Shown here piece after piece: positions 54,506 to 64,000 of a DNA stretch of 64,000 bases; positions within the stretch are counted from its first letter, which is position 1, and every line of letters begins with the position of its first letter. The position numbers were made by a program, and so were the translations under genes. Source of the stretch: Mesorhizobium_G sp050247155 (GTDB lineage: Bacteria; Pseudomonadota; Alphaproteobacteria; Rhizobiales; Rhizobiaceae); contig JBFWUS010000012.1 in NCBI GenBank assembly GCA_050247155.1, positions 23,590 to 87,589 of the forward strand, read 5' to 3'. The notes under the pieces were generated by a model. The model was not told the DNA's origin and ran no database searches. It saw only the letters and a program-made list of their open reading frames with translations.

Positions 54506-54552
54506 GGGCGATTTGCTGCGATGCGCTTGAGGCCGATCGAACGCGACGCGCT

Positions 54553-55299
54553 TTAAGTCCGCCGGTCGCTCACTGTCAGTATTCGTTTCGACGCACCCTC
54601 GATTTCGAGCGCGGTCAGCACGCCTGACTGATAGGCGAGCGTGTCGACGTTGATGCGGTTGGGCAGGATTTCCGGTTCCGGCTGGGGCGTGTGACCGTGC
54701 ACAATCACCTTTGGGTGCAGGCTGGCGTGGTTCAGAAACTTGTCTCTTATCCACACCAGATCGTCGGGCGATTGGGCATCCAGCCCCACGCCGGGCCTTA
54801 TGCCGGCATGGCAGAAGAAAAAATCGCCAAAACTTGCCGAGAAGCCCAGAGCTTCAAGAAAGCGTAAATGCCTGCCTGGAACGGCCCGCGACAGCGCCGC
54901 ATGGACATGTCTCAGCCGTACCGGGTCGCGAAAATCCGCATGCACGCCATAGGACAAGGCAGTTGCATCGCCGCCCCAGTTGGCGAACAGGCCACGGGTG
55001 TCCGGCATGGCCAGGAAGTCGAGAAATCCGACATCGTGGTTGCCGGCCAGCGCAACGAATCGAGGGTCTTCTCCCTGCCGTTCGATCAGGTGGTCCAGCA
55101 CGCCCTTGGCGTTGGGGCCTCTGTCGACATAATCGCCAAGATGGATAATACGCCAGTCCGGCAATTGCGCCTCAGCGATCCGCTCGGCGATACGGCGATG
55201 CATGGCCTGGAGCAAATCCAGTCGCCCATGCACGTCGCCAATAGCGAAAAGGTGCACGCCGTCCGGCCCTTTGGCGTCAAGAAAATGGATGCCGCTCAT
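54553..55299 (-). CDS. PPP-family metallophosphoesterase (serine/threonine phosphatase-like)
   Basis: This 248-residue protein has the metal-binding motifs in order: FAIGDVHGRLDLL, IHLGDYVDRGPNAKG, ALAGNHDVGF, then CHAGIRPGV and VHGHTPQPEP. This is the bacterial PPP phosphatase or Ap4A-hydrolase-like set, cytosolic. Relatives dephosphorylate proteins or nucleotides, and the target is unknown. It starts 178 bp downstream of the phasin gene, with a terminator between. Confidence 0.9.
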   Translation of the reverse strand: MSGIHFLDAKGPDGVHLFAIGDVHGRLDLLQAMHRRIAERIAEAQLPDWRIIHLGDYVDRGPNAKGVLDHLIERQGEDPRFVALAGNHDVGFLDFLAMPDTRGLFANWGGDATALSYGVHADFRDPVRLRHVHAALSRAVPGRHLRFLEALGFSASFGDFFFCHAGIRPGVGLDAQSPDDLVWIRDKFLNHASLHPKVIVHGHTPQPEPEILPNRINVDTLAYQSGVLTALEIEGASKRILTVSDRRT

Positions 55300-55352
55300 C
55301 GGCTGCCTTTACAGCGAGATGAGGTTAGATTGAACCAGCCTCAAGACAAAAG

Positions 55353-55384
55353 AAAAGCCCCGGGGGAGGAGATCCGGGGCTTTT
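55353..55384 (-). terminator. terminator of the phasin gene
   Basis: AAAAGCCCCGG and CCGGGGCTTTT form an 11-bp palindromic stem with T-rich sequence on the minus strand (cttttcttttg). It is 94 nt after the phasin stop. Confidence 0.8.
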
Positions 55385-55477
55385 CTCATTTCGGGCCAGC
55401 GGGAGGAGGTGCCGGCCTTTGATCCCTAGGGCAAAGGGAGGAGGATTGCCCTTCGGGAAGCTTTTTTGCCGCTTAGC

Positions 55478-55942
55478 TTAGGCGACCTTGAGTTCCTTGA
55501 ACGCCTTCTCGAAGACGTTCTTCATCGGCTTGGCGACTTCTTCAGCAACCTTGGTCGACGCGGACTGGAAGTCCTTGACCTGCTCGACGGTCATTTCGAC
55601 GCGCTTGCGCAGGAAGGCGGTCTGCAGCTCGACAACTTCCGACAGCGACTTGGCGCCGACCAGAGCCTCGAGATGAGCAAAGCTCACTTCGGCGTTGGCG
55701 CGCATCGCGGCAATCGACTTCAGCGACAGGTCGGCCGACGCGGACTTGACCGTCTCAATCGTCGACTCGAGGGCCTTCTGGGTCTCTTCGGCGCCGGTCT
55801 TCAGCTTGGCATAAGCCTCTTTCGACTGCTCAACGCCCTTCTCGGCGAAAGCGCGGATCTGGTCGGTGGCTTTCGAGGCGTCGAAAGCGGGGAATTCAAC
55901 GGTTTCGAAAACTTCTGCGGATTTCTCAGCGGCCTTGGCCAT
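55478..55942 (-). CDS. phasin family protein
   Basis: This 154-residue, all-helical, Ala/Glu/Lys-rich protein has KATDQIRAFAEKGVEQSKEAY, TGAEETQKALESTIETVKSAS and LRKRVEMTVEQVKDFQSAS. This pattern is the phasin_2 family, which coats polyhydroxybutyrate granules. AGGAAA precedes the ATG at 55942. Two TGCATTGCA copies lie in its promoter region, and the acetoacetyl-CoA synthetase gene nearby supports a role in polyhydroxybutyrate storage. Confidence 0.9.
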   Translation of the reverse strand: MAKAAEKSAEVFETVEFPAFDASKATDQIRAFAEKGVEQSKEAYAKLKTGAEETQKALESTIETVKSASADLSLKSIAAMRANAEVSFAHLEALVGAKSLSEVVELQTAFLRKRVEMTVEQVKDFQSASTKVAEEVAKPMKNVFEKAFKELKVA

Positions 55943-56014
55943 TTTCCTGTCCTTCATTTGTTGCGTGGCCCGACGGCCGTTTGCGTTATGAAATCTATAT
56001 AGGATAGTTCATTG

Positions 56015-56042
56015 TGCATTGCAACATAATTTTTGCATTGCA
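56015..56042. promoter_or_regulatory. two TGCATTGCA repeats upstream of the phasin gene
   Basis: TGCATTGCA occurs at 56015-56023 and 56034-56042, 19 bp apart, in an AT-rich stretch about 75-100 bp before the phasin ATG. PhaR-type repressors of phasin genes bind TGC/GCA dyads, so these are candidate PhaR sites. Confidence 0.45.
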
Positions 56043-56188
56043 CAAAATCACGATCCCTGAATTAACCAAGGGGGCAGATTGGTGGGCGTTGCCGCAGCCG
56101 CCCGGTGGACGCGGCAGCCCGACGCGCATATCCTTGAAGTTAACGAAGAATTAACCTTGAGCGCGTGGGCGAACGCTACGGCCGGCAT

Positions 56189-59100
56189 ATGACAGCAGCC
56201 TACTCTTTCATCGACATCGCCGTCATTGATGGTGTGCGCCAGCGCTTTGCCGTCGGCGACGCCCTGTTGTTGCTGGACGAAGGGTTGGAAACGGTGCTTT
56301 GGGCCAACGGTCCAGGCGCCGAGCAGTTTGGTAGTGGCGACATCGAATCGACTGTCGGCACGGCTGCCGCGATCGGTGCAGCCGCAAAAAGGCAGATCTT
56401 CGGCACTTCCGCATATCGGGGGGGCCCGCCCGGCACCGCGATGGTTCGCCTCGGAGGCCAGGTGCAGCCATTGCAAATCCAACGGCTGACCTTGCCAGAC
56501 TCCACCCCAGCGGTGCTGTTGGCGTCAAGTCGAACCGGGCCTGCGGTGCATCGGGGCGAAGGCGAAATCGCGGCGCTGGCAATCTCGGGGTTCAGCGAGC
56601 CGGGTCATTTCCTCGCAATGGTCGACCAAGAAGCCGGCGTCATTGCGAGCACCCCCGGTTTCTCCTCGCTAGGCATTTCGCGCGAGGCGCTGGCCGGCTT
56701 CATCGCGGACGTGCGCACGGAACGTGACAGGCTGGTGAAACGGCTGGTGCGTGGTGGCGTCAGCTCCTATCCAGCCGGTTTCGCGCGCCTGCGCGAGGAG
56801 CCGCTTCTTCATCTGCTGGTGGTTGTGGACGAGCCAGTGGCATCGAGCCGCGACACGGACACCCTGCCGGGTTTTGTTCAGTCGTCGGCGCGGCCCCTCT
56901 CCGCGGCAGAAGAGCCGACCCAGCGGGCGGATGAACCAGCCGATGCCCCGAAGGATTTGGAGCCGAGCCTCGATGAGGCGGATCGATCCGTCACGAGTTC
57001 GTCGGTCGACCCGGCCGATGGCTCGATAGCGGAGCCACCGGAGGCGATGGAGCCGGAAGCCGAAGCGGATGACGAGTTGGCAGCCGCCCGCTCAAGGCCG
57101 CCGGTGCGTTTTCTGTGGCGCACCGACCCGGAAGGACGGTTCAACGCCGTATCCGAAGAATTCGTCGGCGCGATCGGTCTCGGATCGGACGCCATAACCG
57201 GTAGGACCTTCGCCGAAATCGCCACGGCGATCGGCCTCGATCCGGATGAGGAGATCAGCGGCCTGCTGGCTCGGCGCGACACATGGTCCGGTCGCTCCGT
57301 CATGTGGCCGCTCGGCAACGGCTTGTCCGTTCCGGTCGATCTCGCCGCCCTGCCCGCTTACGGCCGGGACCGAACGTTCGAGGGTTTCCGCGGCTTCGGC
57401 GTCGTGCGTTTTGCGGATGCCGTGGTGGCGCCTGCTGCGGCAAAACAGCAGGACGATGCCGACATGTTCAGTGTTGGCGCAGATGATGATTCTGACGGCG
57501 CGCTGACCGACGACGAGGTCGACCTGCCCGACCTGCAGCGGATGGATGAGCCGGCCCCTGCCGCTGGTGACGATCCGTTTCGCGGTGAAGTGCCGGCGCT
57601 CAAAATCGAACCACCTCTGGACGACAAGGTGGTGGAAGACAAGGTCATTCGCCTGGCGGAGCGACGCCAACCGCAGACGGAGCGAGCACTCTCCAATGTC
57701 GAGCGCAACGCGTTCCGTGAAATCGGCGATCGGCTGCGAGGGGACAATGAGGATGCCAGGCCGCCACGGCCGTTCGGCAATCGCAAACCCGAGGACCGTC
57801 CCCAACAGGATGAACATGGCATCATAAATACCCAGGGTGCGCCGGCGTGGAGCGAATTGGTCACCCGCTATGACATTTCCGATGCGACCAATGACGAAGC
57901 AGAAAGCGATGAGGAGCAACAGGCCGAGCAGTTCATAAGCGGCAGCGACGCGGAAGCAGATATGGCGGGAGACCAGCCATTCGAGCCCCCTGCCCCTTTT
58001 GACGAGGCGAACGCGGAACCCCTCTCACCGCGTCCCGAACAACTGACTGTCGTCGATGACGACCCGGAGATCGATCGGATCGAGGCCGAGACAGAGCCAC
58101 CGGCCGTTGCGGATCTCTTTGAGCTCGCCGAGCAAACGTCCGATCTGTCCGCATCGCCGTCTCCCAGCCAAGCACCGGACGGCGAGGCTGACACCACCGA
58201 TGTTGCCGATGTCGCGGCGGTGTCAGGACGGGACGTGCTCAACCGCCTGCCCGTGCCGGTGCTGATCCATGCCGGCGACACGCTGCACTTCGCCAATGCC
58301 GAATTCCTCGAGCTCACCGGCTATGACTCGGTCGAGCAACTCGCGGAGGCTGGCGGGCTTGAAGCCCTGTTTTCAACCTATGACGGCGACGGCGAAAAGG
58401 ACGAGCATCAGCTTCACCTTCGAATGCGAGATGGTGACGTGTTTCCGATCGAGGCGCTGCTGAGATCGGTTCCCTGGGGGTCTGGCAAGGCGCTGATGCT
58501 TGTGGTGCGGCGCACCGGCGAGGACAAGCCTAACGAGGATGGCCCGGCCCTGGCCGAGGCGCGCATCCGTATCTCCGAAATGCGCGCCATCATCGATACG
58601 GCGACGGACGGAGTCGTCCTGATCGACCCCGACGGATCCATTCGTTCGATCAGCAGGCCGGCGGAAGCGCTGTTCGGGTTCGACAATGACGACCTCGCAG
58701 GCAAGCCGTTTACATCGCTCTTTGCCATCGAGAGTCAGCGGGCGGCGCGCGAATACCTTTCCGGACTGTCGGATCACGGCGTGGCAAGCGTGCTGAACGA
58801 TGGTCGCGAGGTGATAGGACGCGAGGCGCAGGGGCGCTTTATTCCGCTCTTCATGACCATTGGCCGCTTGCCAAACAATAGCGGCTTCTGCGCCGTCGTG
58901 CGCGACGTGACGCAGTGGAAACGGGCTGAGGAAGAGCTGTCGCAGTCGCGCTCGCAGGCTGAAAAAGCTTCGTCGCAGAAGACCGATTTCCTTGCTCGTG
59001 TCAGCCACGAGATCCGTACCCCGCTCAACGCGATCATCGGCTTCTCGGAATTGATGATCGACGAAAAATTCGGGCCGATCGCAAACGACCGCTATCGTGA

Positions 59101-59677
59101 CTATCTGCGCGACATCAACCGCTCCGGCAATCACGTGCTCGATCTGGTCAACGATCTGCTGGACATCTCCAAGATAGAGGCAGGCGAGCAGGACATGGCC
59201 TATGAAGCCGTGTCACTCAACGAGGCGCTCGCCGAGGCTGTCGCGATCATGCAGCCGCAGGCGAATCGCGAACGCGTTATCATTCGTTCGAGTTTCGCGA
59301 CCCGGCTGCCGGAAGTCGTCGCTGACCTGCGCAGCATTCGCCAGATTGCCCTCAACGTACTCTCCAACGCTGTGCGTTTCACCCAGGCCGGCGGCCAGGT
59401 GATCATCTCAACTGCTTATGAACCCAATGGCGATATCGCCCTGCGCGTGCGCGATACAGGCATCGGCATGAGCCAGGCCGAGATTGAACAGGCGCTGAAG
59501 CCGTTCAAGCAAATCAACGCGTTGAAGCGAACGCGCGGCGACGGGACCGGCCTGGGATTGCCGCTGACAAAAGCGATGGTCGAGGCCAACCGCGCAAAAT
59601 TCACCCTGACATCGGCTCCCGGCGAGGGAACCCTGGTCGAAGTCGTCTTCCCTTCGACGCGCGTGCTTGCGCAGTAG
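56189..59677 (+). CDS. large PAS-domain sensor histidine kinase, PdhS-like
   Basis: This cytosolic kinase of about 1162 residues has no membrane segments. PAS-like regions lie near 300-350, 680-760 and 795-910 (NRLPVPVLIHAGDTLHFANA; DTATDGVVLIDPDGSIRSIS). A long acidic, low-complexity stretch (about 430-680) separates the first two. The H-box FLARVSHEIRTPLNAIIGF has His940, and IANDRYRDYLRDINRSGNHV is the dimerisation helix typical of PdhS/DivJ/PleC kinases acting on DivK. The ATP site has NVLSNAVRF, DTGIGMS and GTGLGLPLTKAMVE. An alternative GTG start lies 24 bp upstream. Confidence 0.88.
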   Translation: MTAAYSFIDIAVIDGVRQRFAVGDALLLLDEGLETVLWANGPGAEQFGSGDIESTVGTAAAIGAAAKRQIFGTSAYRGGPPGTAMVRLGGQVQPLQIQRLTLPDSTPAVLLASSRTGPAVHRGEGEIAALAISGFSEPGHFLAMVDQEAGVIASTPGFSSLGISREALAGFIADVRTERDRLVKRLVRGGVSSYPAGFARLREEPLLHLLVVVDEPVASSRDTDTLPGFVQSSARPLSAAEEPTQRADEPADAPKDLEPSLDEADRSVTSSSVDPADGSIAEPPEAMEPEAEADDELAAARSRPPVRFLWRTDPEGRFNAVSEEFVGAIGLGSDAITGRTFAEIATAIGLDPDEEISGLLARRDTWSGRSVMWPLGNGLSVPVDLAALPAYGRDRTFEGFRGFGVVRFADAVVAPAAAKQQDDADMFSVGADDDSDGALTDDEVDLPDLQRMDEPAPAAGDDPFRGEVPALKIEPPLDDKVVEDKVIRLAERRQPQTERALSNVERNAFREIGDRLRGDNEDARPPRPFGNRKPEDRPQQDEHGIINTQGAPAWSELVTRYDISDATNDEAESDEEQQAEQFISGSDAEADMAGDQPFEPPAPFDEANAEPLSPRPEQLTVVDDDPEIDRIEAETEPPAVADLFELAEQTSDLSASPSPSQAPDGEADTTDVADVAAVSGRDVLNRLPVPVLIHAGDTLHFANAEFLELTGYDSVEQLAEAGGLEALFSTYDGDGEKDEHQLHLRMRDGDVFPIEALLRSVPWGSGKALMLVVRRTGEDKPNEDGPALAEARIRISEMRAIIDTATDGVVLIDPDGSIRSISRPAEALFGFDNDDLAGKPFTSLFAIESQRAAREYLSGLSDHGVASVLNDGREVIGREAQGRFIPLFMTIGRLPNNSGFCAVVRDVTQWKRAEEELSQSRSQAEKASSQKTDFLARVSHEIRTPLNAIIGFSELMIDEKFGPIANDRYRDYLRDINRSGNHVLDLVNDLLDISKIEAGEQDMAYEAVSLNEALAEAVAIMQPQANRERVIIRSSFATRLPEVVADLRSIRQIALNVLSNAVRFTQAGGQVIISTAYEPNGDIALRVRDTGIGMSQAEIEQALKPFKQINALKRTRGDGTGLGLPLTKAMVEANRAKFTLTSAPGEGTLVEVVFPSTRVLAQ

Positions 59678-59693
59678 GCGCCTGCAAAAGAAA

Positions 59694-59714
59694 TAGGCGC
59701 CTCATGGGCGCCTA
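59694..59714 (+). terminator. hairpin after the histidine kinase gene
   Basis: TAGGCGCC and GGCGCCTA form an 8-bp stem around TCATG, 16 nt after the stop. No T-run follows, so termination is uncertain. Confidence 0.4.
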
Positions 59715-59895
59715 AAGAGGTCAATGCTGTGACAACGGGGGTATGGGCCAATTCCTGAAATCTGCCCAACGTCCTCACGACTATCGCGATCGTCTCCTTA
59801 ACAAATCCTTACCTGGCCCGGCGAAATGATTGGCAAGTGTTTCCCGCTTTGAAAACGCGGTTAATTTCATTTTTACATTTCCTTAACCATGCCGC

Positions 59896-61851
<1,956 letters not shown>

Positions 61852-62061
61852 GGATTCCTCCCGGTTCCTCCCTAGCGGTCTAAGCATATCGGGCGAGGCA
61901 GCGGCAAGGGCGCGTCAATTTCTCTCCGGCAGGAATGTGTGCGTTAGTGCCGCAATAACGCGCACAAAGCTTGAATTACTCCGATTCGTGCGTAAATCGT
62001 TGCCGGCAAGGGTAGGCAAATCGTGTCCGGACCAGCTCCGGCGACGGCACGAAGCGGGCAC

Positions 62062-63870
62062 ATGAACCAAATATGGTCTTTGAGGCGTATGCGTCGCCTC
62101 GCGGCTTTAGCCATCGTGGCGCTCGCGGCCGCCTACGTCGCGATGCCGATGCTCGCGTCGACATGGCTGGTGCGAGACCGCATCACGCAAGAACTCAGCG
62201 AGTGGAGCGGCTATCGTGTTTCGCTCGGCTCCGCACCGGAAATCAGTGTCTGGCCGGGCTTTCGCGCGAAATTGTCGAATGTCACGATGTCCGAACGGTC
62301 GGCGGCCGATGCACCTGTCATCACGGTTGATGAGCTTGAACTCGACTTGTCGCCATTAGCAGTGCTGCGCGGTGGTATCGCGTTCTCGGCTGCCCGTTTC
62401 ATCAGGCCGGTGTTCTACCTGCCAAGCAACGAAACCGGCGCTTCGCTGCCTCCGCTTCCCTTGGGCAGCCGCATCGCGCGGTCGGTTCTGACCGCTCGCG
62501 TCGCCCTTGCTACAAATGCCAGCCAGCCTAACTTCGCGGATCTCCCAGCCGATGCCTTTGGTTTGGTCGAGATCGTGGACGCCACTCTCGCGACCGGCAC
62601 GCCATCTGACCACGCCGATCTCGCGACCGACATTTCCGGAACCATCGATCTGCCTGCGCTGAACCTGCCCGGGCGGATCGCCGGTAGCGGCAAGGTGAAC
62701 GACGAGCCGGTCTCCATCGACATTCATGCCGGGCAACCGCTCCTGCTGCTGGCGGGCGGCCTGTCGCAGGTGAGTGCGAGAATTGAGTCCAAACGCGTCT
62801 CCGCCTCTTTCGACGGCGCATTCCAGGTAGACGAAAAGATCGACGGCAAAGCAAAATTCACGACGCCGTCGGCCCGCGAGGGTTTTGCCTGGATCGACGA
62901 AAGGCTTGGTCAAGGCATGGCTGAAACGCCGGTATCGTTATCGGCCGTGCTGTCCGGCTCGCCGCGCCAACTCAAGCTCGATCAGGTCGACCTGACGATT
63001 GGAGCCAGCGAAGCGGTCGGCGCGCTGGACCTTGCCGTTGCGAAGTCGGTGCCTTCGCTCTCCGGAACGCTCGCTTTCCAGATGCTCGATCTGGACGATG
63101 CTCTGGCGGTCTTCGATCCCCATGAAAAGGCCGACGGCGCGACTGGCTGGCTCAACTGGTCAAATGTAGATCTGCGTGTTTCGGCTGCACAAGCGACCGC
63201 TGGATCCCTGGCGCTGACCGACGTCGCCGCCTCTGTCAACATTCATGAGAGACGTTCGGTCTTCGATATCTCTGATGCTGCCGCGCTAGGCGGCTCGCTG
63301 CAGGCTGGATTGCGCATCGACGATGGAGGCGACAACGCCAGCATGCAACTTTCGCTGCGCGGTTCCGATATCGATGGTGCGATGCTGGGACAGGCGCTGG
63401 GCCTGCCAAGGCTGGTGCCGGCTGCGCAGGGTTCATTCGCTGTCGACCTGAAGGGGTCGCCAGGCAATCTCTCGACCATGGCCCGTACGGCCGATGGGTC
63501 GATCACAGCAAGCTTCGGCGCCGGCCATTTCGAAGCCTTCGACCTGGAGTCCTTTCGCACCCTTCTCGGACGCGGCGGCTTCTTCTCGCTCGACAATATC
63601 GCCAAGCAGGCGCTTCAGATCGAGCGCGTCGACTTCAAGGCCGCCGTGAAAGCCGGCGTTGCCATCCTTGACATCGCGGACGTCGAAACGACCGACCGGC
63701 GTTTGGCGCTGTCCGGCCTCGCGCCGATCGGCAGCCATGGTCTGGCGTTGACCGGCGCGATCCTGCCCAAATCGCCTGCCGACGCAAAACCGGAAGCACG
63801 CTTCTTCGTCGGCGGCTCCTGGAGCGCGCCGCTCATCTCGTCGACGGTCCCTGGCGATCCTCCGGAGTAA
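62062..63870 (+). CDS. AsmA-like inner-membrane-anchored protein
   Basis: This protein of about 602 residues has one N-terminal membrane helix (LAALAIVALAAAYVAMPML). A large beta-rich periplasmic part follows, with WLVRDRITQELSEWSGYRVSL, ISVWPGFRAKLSNVTM and LELDLSPLAVLRGGIAFSAA. Those are features of AsmA-family proteins involved in outer-membrane lipid homeostasis. The C-terminal half has the family's AsmA_2 pattern (TARTADGSITASFGAGHFEA-like). ATG 62089 with GAGG three bases before it is an alternative start. Confidence 0.85.
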   Translation: MNQIWSLRRMRRLAALAIVALAAAYVAMPMLASTWLVRDRITQELSEWSGYRVSLGSAPEISVWPGFRAKLSNVTMSERSAADAPVITVDELELDLSPLAVLRGGIAFSAARFIRPVFYLPSNETGASLPPLPLGSRIARSVLTARVALATNASQPNFADLPADAFGLVEIVDATLATGTPSDHADLATDISGTIDLPALNLPGRIAGSGKVNDEPVSIDIHAGQPLLLLAGGLSQVSARIESKRVSASFDGAFQVDEKIDGKAKFTTPSAREGFAWIDERLGQGMAETPVSLSAVLSGSPRQLKLDQVDLTIGASEAVGALDLAVAKSVPSLSGTLAFQMLDLDDALAVFDPHEKADGATGWLNWSNVDLRVSAAQATAGSLALTDVAASVNIHERRSVFDISDAAALGGSLQAGLRIDDGGDNASMQLSLRGSDIDGAMLGQALGLPRLVPAAQGSFAVDLKGSPGNLSTMARTADGSITASFGAGHFEAFDLESFRTLLGRGGFFSLDNIAKQALQIERVDFKAAVKAGVAILDIADVETTDRRLALSGLAPIGSHGLALTGAILPKSPADAKPEARFFVGGSWSAPLISSTVPGDPPE

Positions 63871-63889
63871 CGCCTAGAGCGTCGGACGT

Positions 63890-64000
63890 TCATTTGAGTC
63901 CATAGCCTGCGGCGGCGAAGAAGTTTCTGCATTCTGTTGGAGAGAAGAGATTGCAGATATCGCCGATGGCCTGCCACAGGGCATCGATGGTTCTGATGGC
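63890..64000 (-). CDS. IS630-family transposase, C-terminal end only
   Basis: The last 36 codons of an open frame enter from the right edge: AIRTIDALWQAIGDICNLFS, then PTECRNFFAAAGYGLK and a stop. This end is characteristic of IS630-type DDE transposases. The rest lies outside the window, so intactness cannot be judged. The sequence just after the stop (ctagagcg on the plus strand side) may hold the element's terminal repeat. Confidence 0.75.
   Translation of the reverse strand, partial: AIRTIDALWQAIGDICNLFSPTECRNFFAAAGYGLK

Overview
The window looks like a chromosomal segment of a high-GC alphaproteobacterium of the Rhizobiales, most like a Mesorhizobium-type (Phyllobacteriaceae) genome. 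This is inferred from gene content and signatures, not from a search. The pointers are a short-form HisG with HisZ directly after HisS, a tRNA-His with A73 and no G-1, a PdhS-type PAS histidine kinase, DUF1127 and DUF3422 proteins, a phasin, glcDEF, an EgtA-type glutamate-cysteine ligase, and the GC-rich inverted repeats common between rhizobial genes.

Region 1 (1-10024) is an aromatic-catabolism island. Two LysR regulators (one cut by the left edge, one BenM/CatM-like) face away from each other. A long minus-strand operon (8196 to 1841) encodes an SCP2-like protein, an alpha/beta hydrolase, a DUF849 beta-keto acid cleavage enzyme, both subunits of a SCOT-type CoA transferase, a BenE-type transporter, a DUF892 ferritin-like protein and a BoxA-type reductase. 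Divergent to it are an intradiol (hydroxyquinol 1,2-dioxygenase type) enzyme and an SRPBCC protein. The gene set suggests that 3-oxoadipate, or a related beta-keto acid, is cleaved with acetyl-CoA to acetoacetate rather than processed by PcaIJ/PcaF. The same GGTATC half-site occurs at both the LysR and the dioxygenase promoters.

Region 2 (10086-18495) is a 2-aminobenzoyl-CoA (anthranilate) type operon under a MarR regulator. It holds a fused monooxygenase/reductase, SDR, enoyl-CoA hydratase, two acyl-CoA dehydrogenases, thioesterase and a RidA-like protein. Its distal end has decayed into a frameshifted hydratase joined to a short piece of an AMP-forming ligase. A twice-frameshifted kynurenine-formamidase-like hydrolase lies on the other side, so both probable entry points appear lost.

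Region 3 (19338-28481) has housekeeping and stress genes: guaA, an MTA/SAH nucleosidase, a hotdog thioesterase, TspO, an RsmB-like methyltransferase, and a katG/oxyR/aqpZ peroxide cluster. Region 4 (28705-40049) has hisS-hisZ-hisG, interrupted by two palindromic elements, then an acyl-CoA synthetase, tag, an L,D-transpeptidase and glcDEF. Region 5 (40068-46490) has two toxin-antitoxin modules with palindromic operators, a DUF3422 protein, tRNA-His, a P1 peptidase and xseA. Region 6 (46530-64000) mixes intergenic inverted repeats with a LysR/DUF1127 pair, a repeat-bearing DUF937 protein, gshA-rsmE, a GFA protein, an unknown cysteine-motif protein, a GATase, a PPP phosphatase, a phasin, a PdhS-like kinase, acetoacetyl-CoA synthetase, an AsmA-like protein and the tail of an IS630 transposase at the right edge. 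Phasin and acetoacetyl-CoA synthetase point to polyhydroxybutyrate metabolism.
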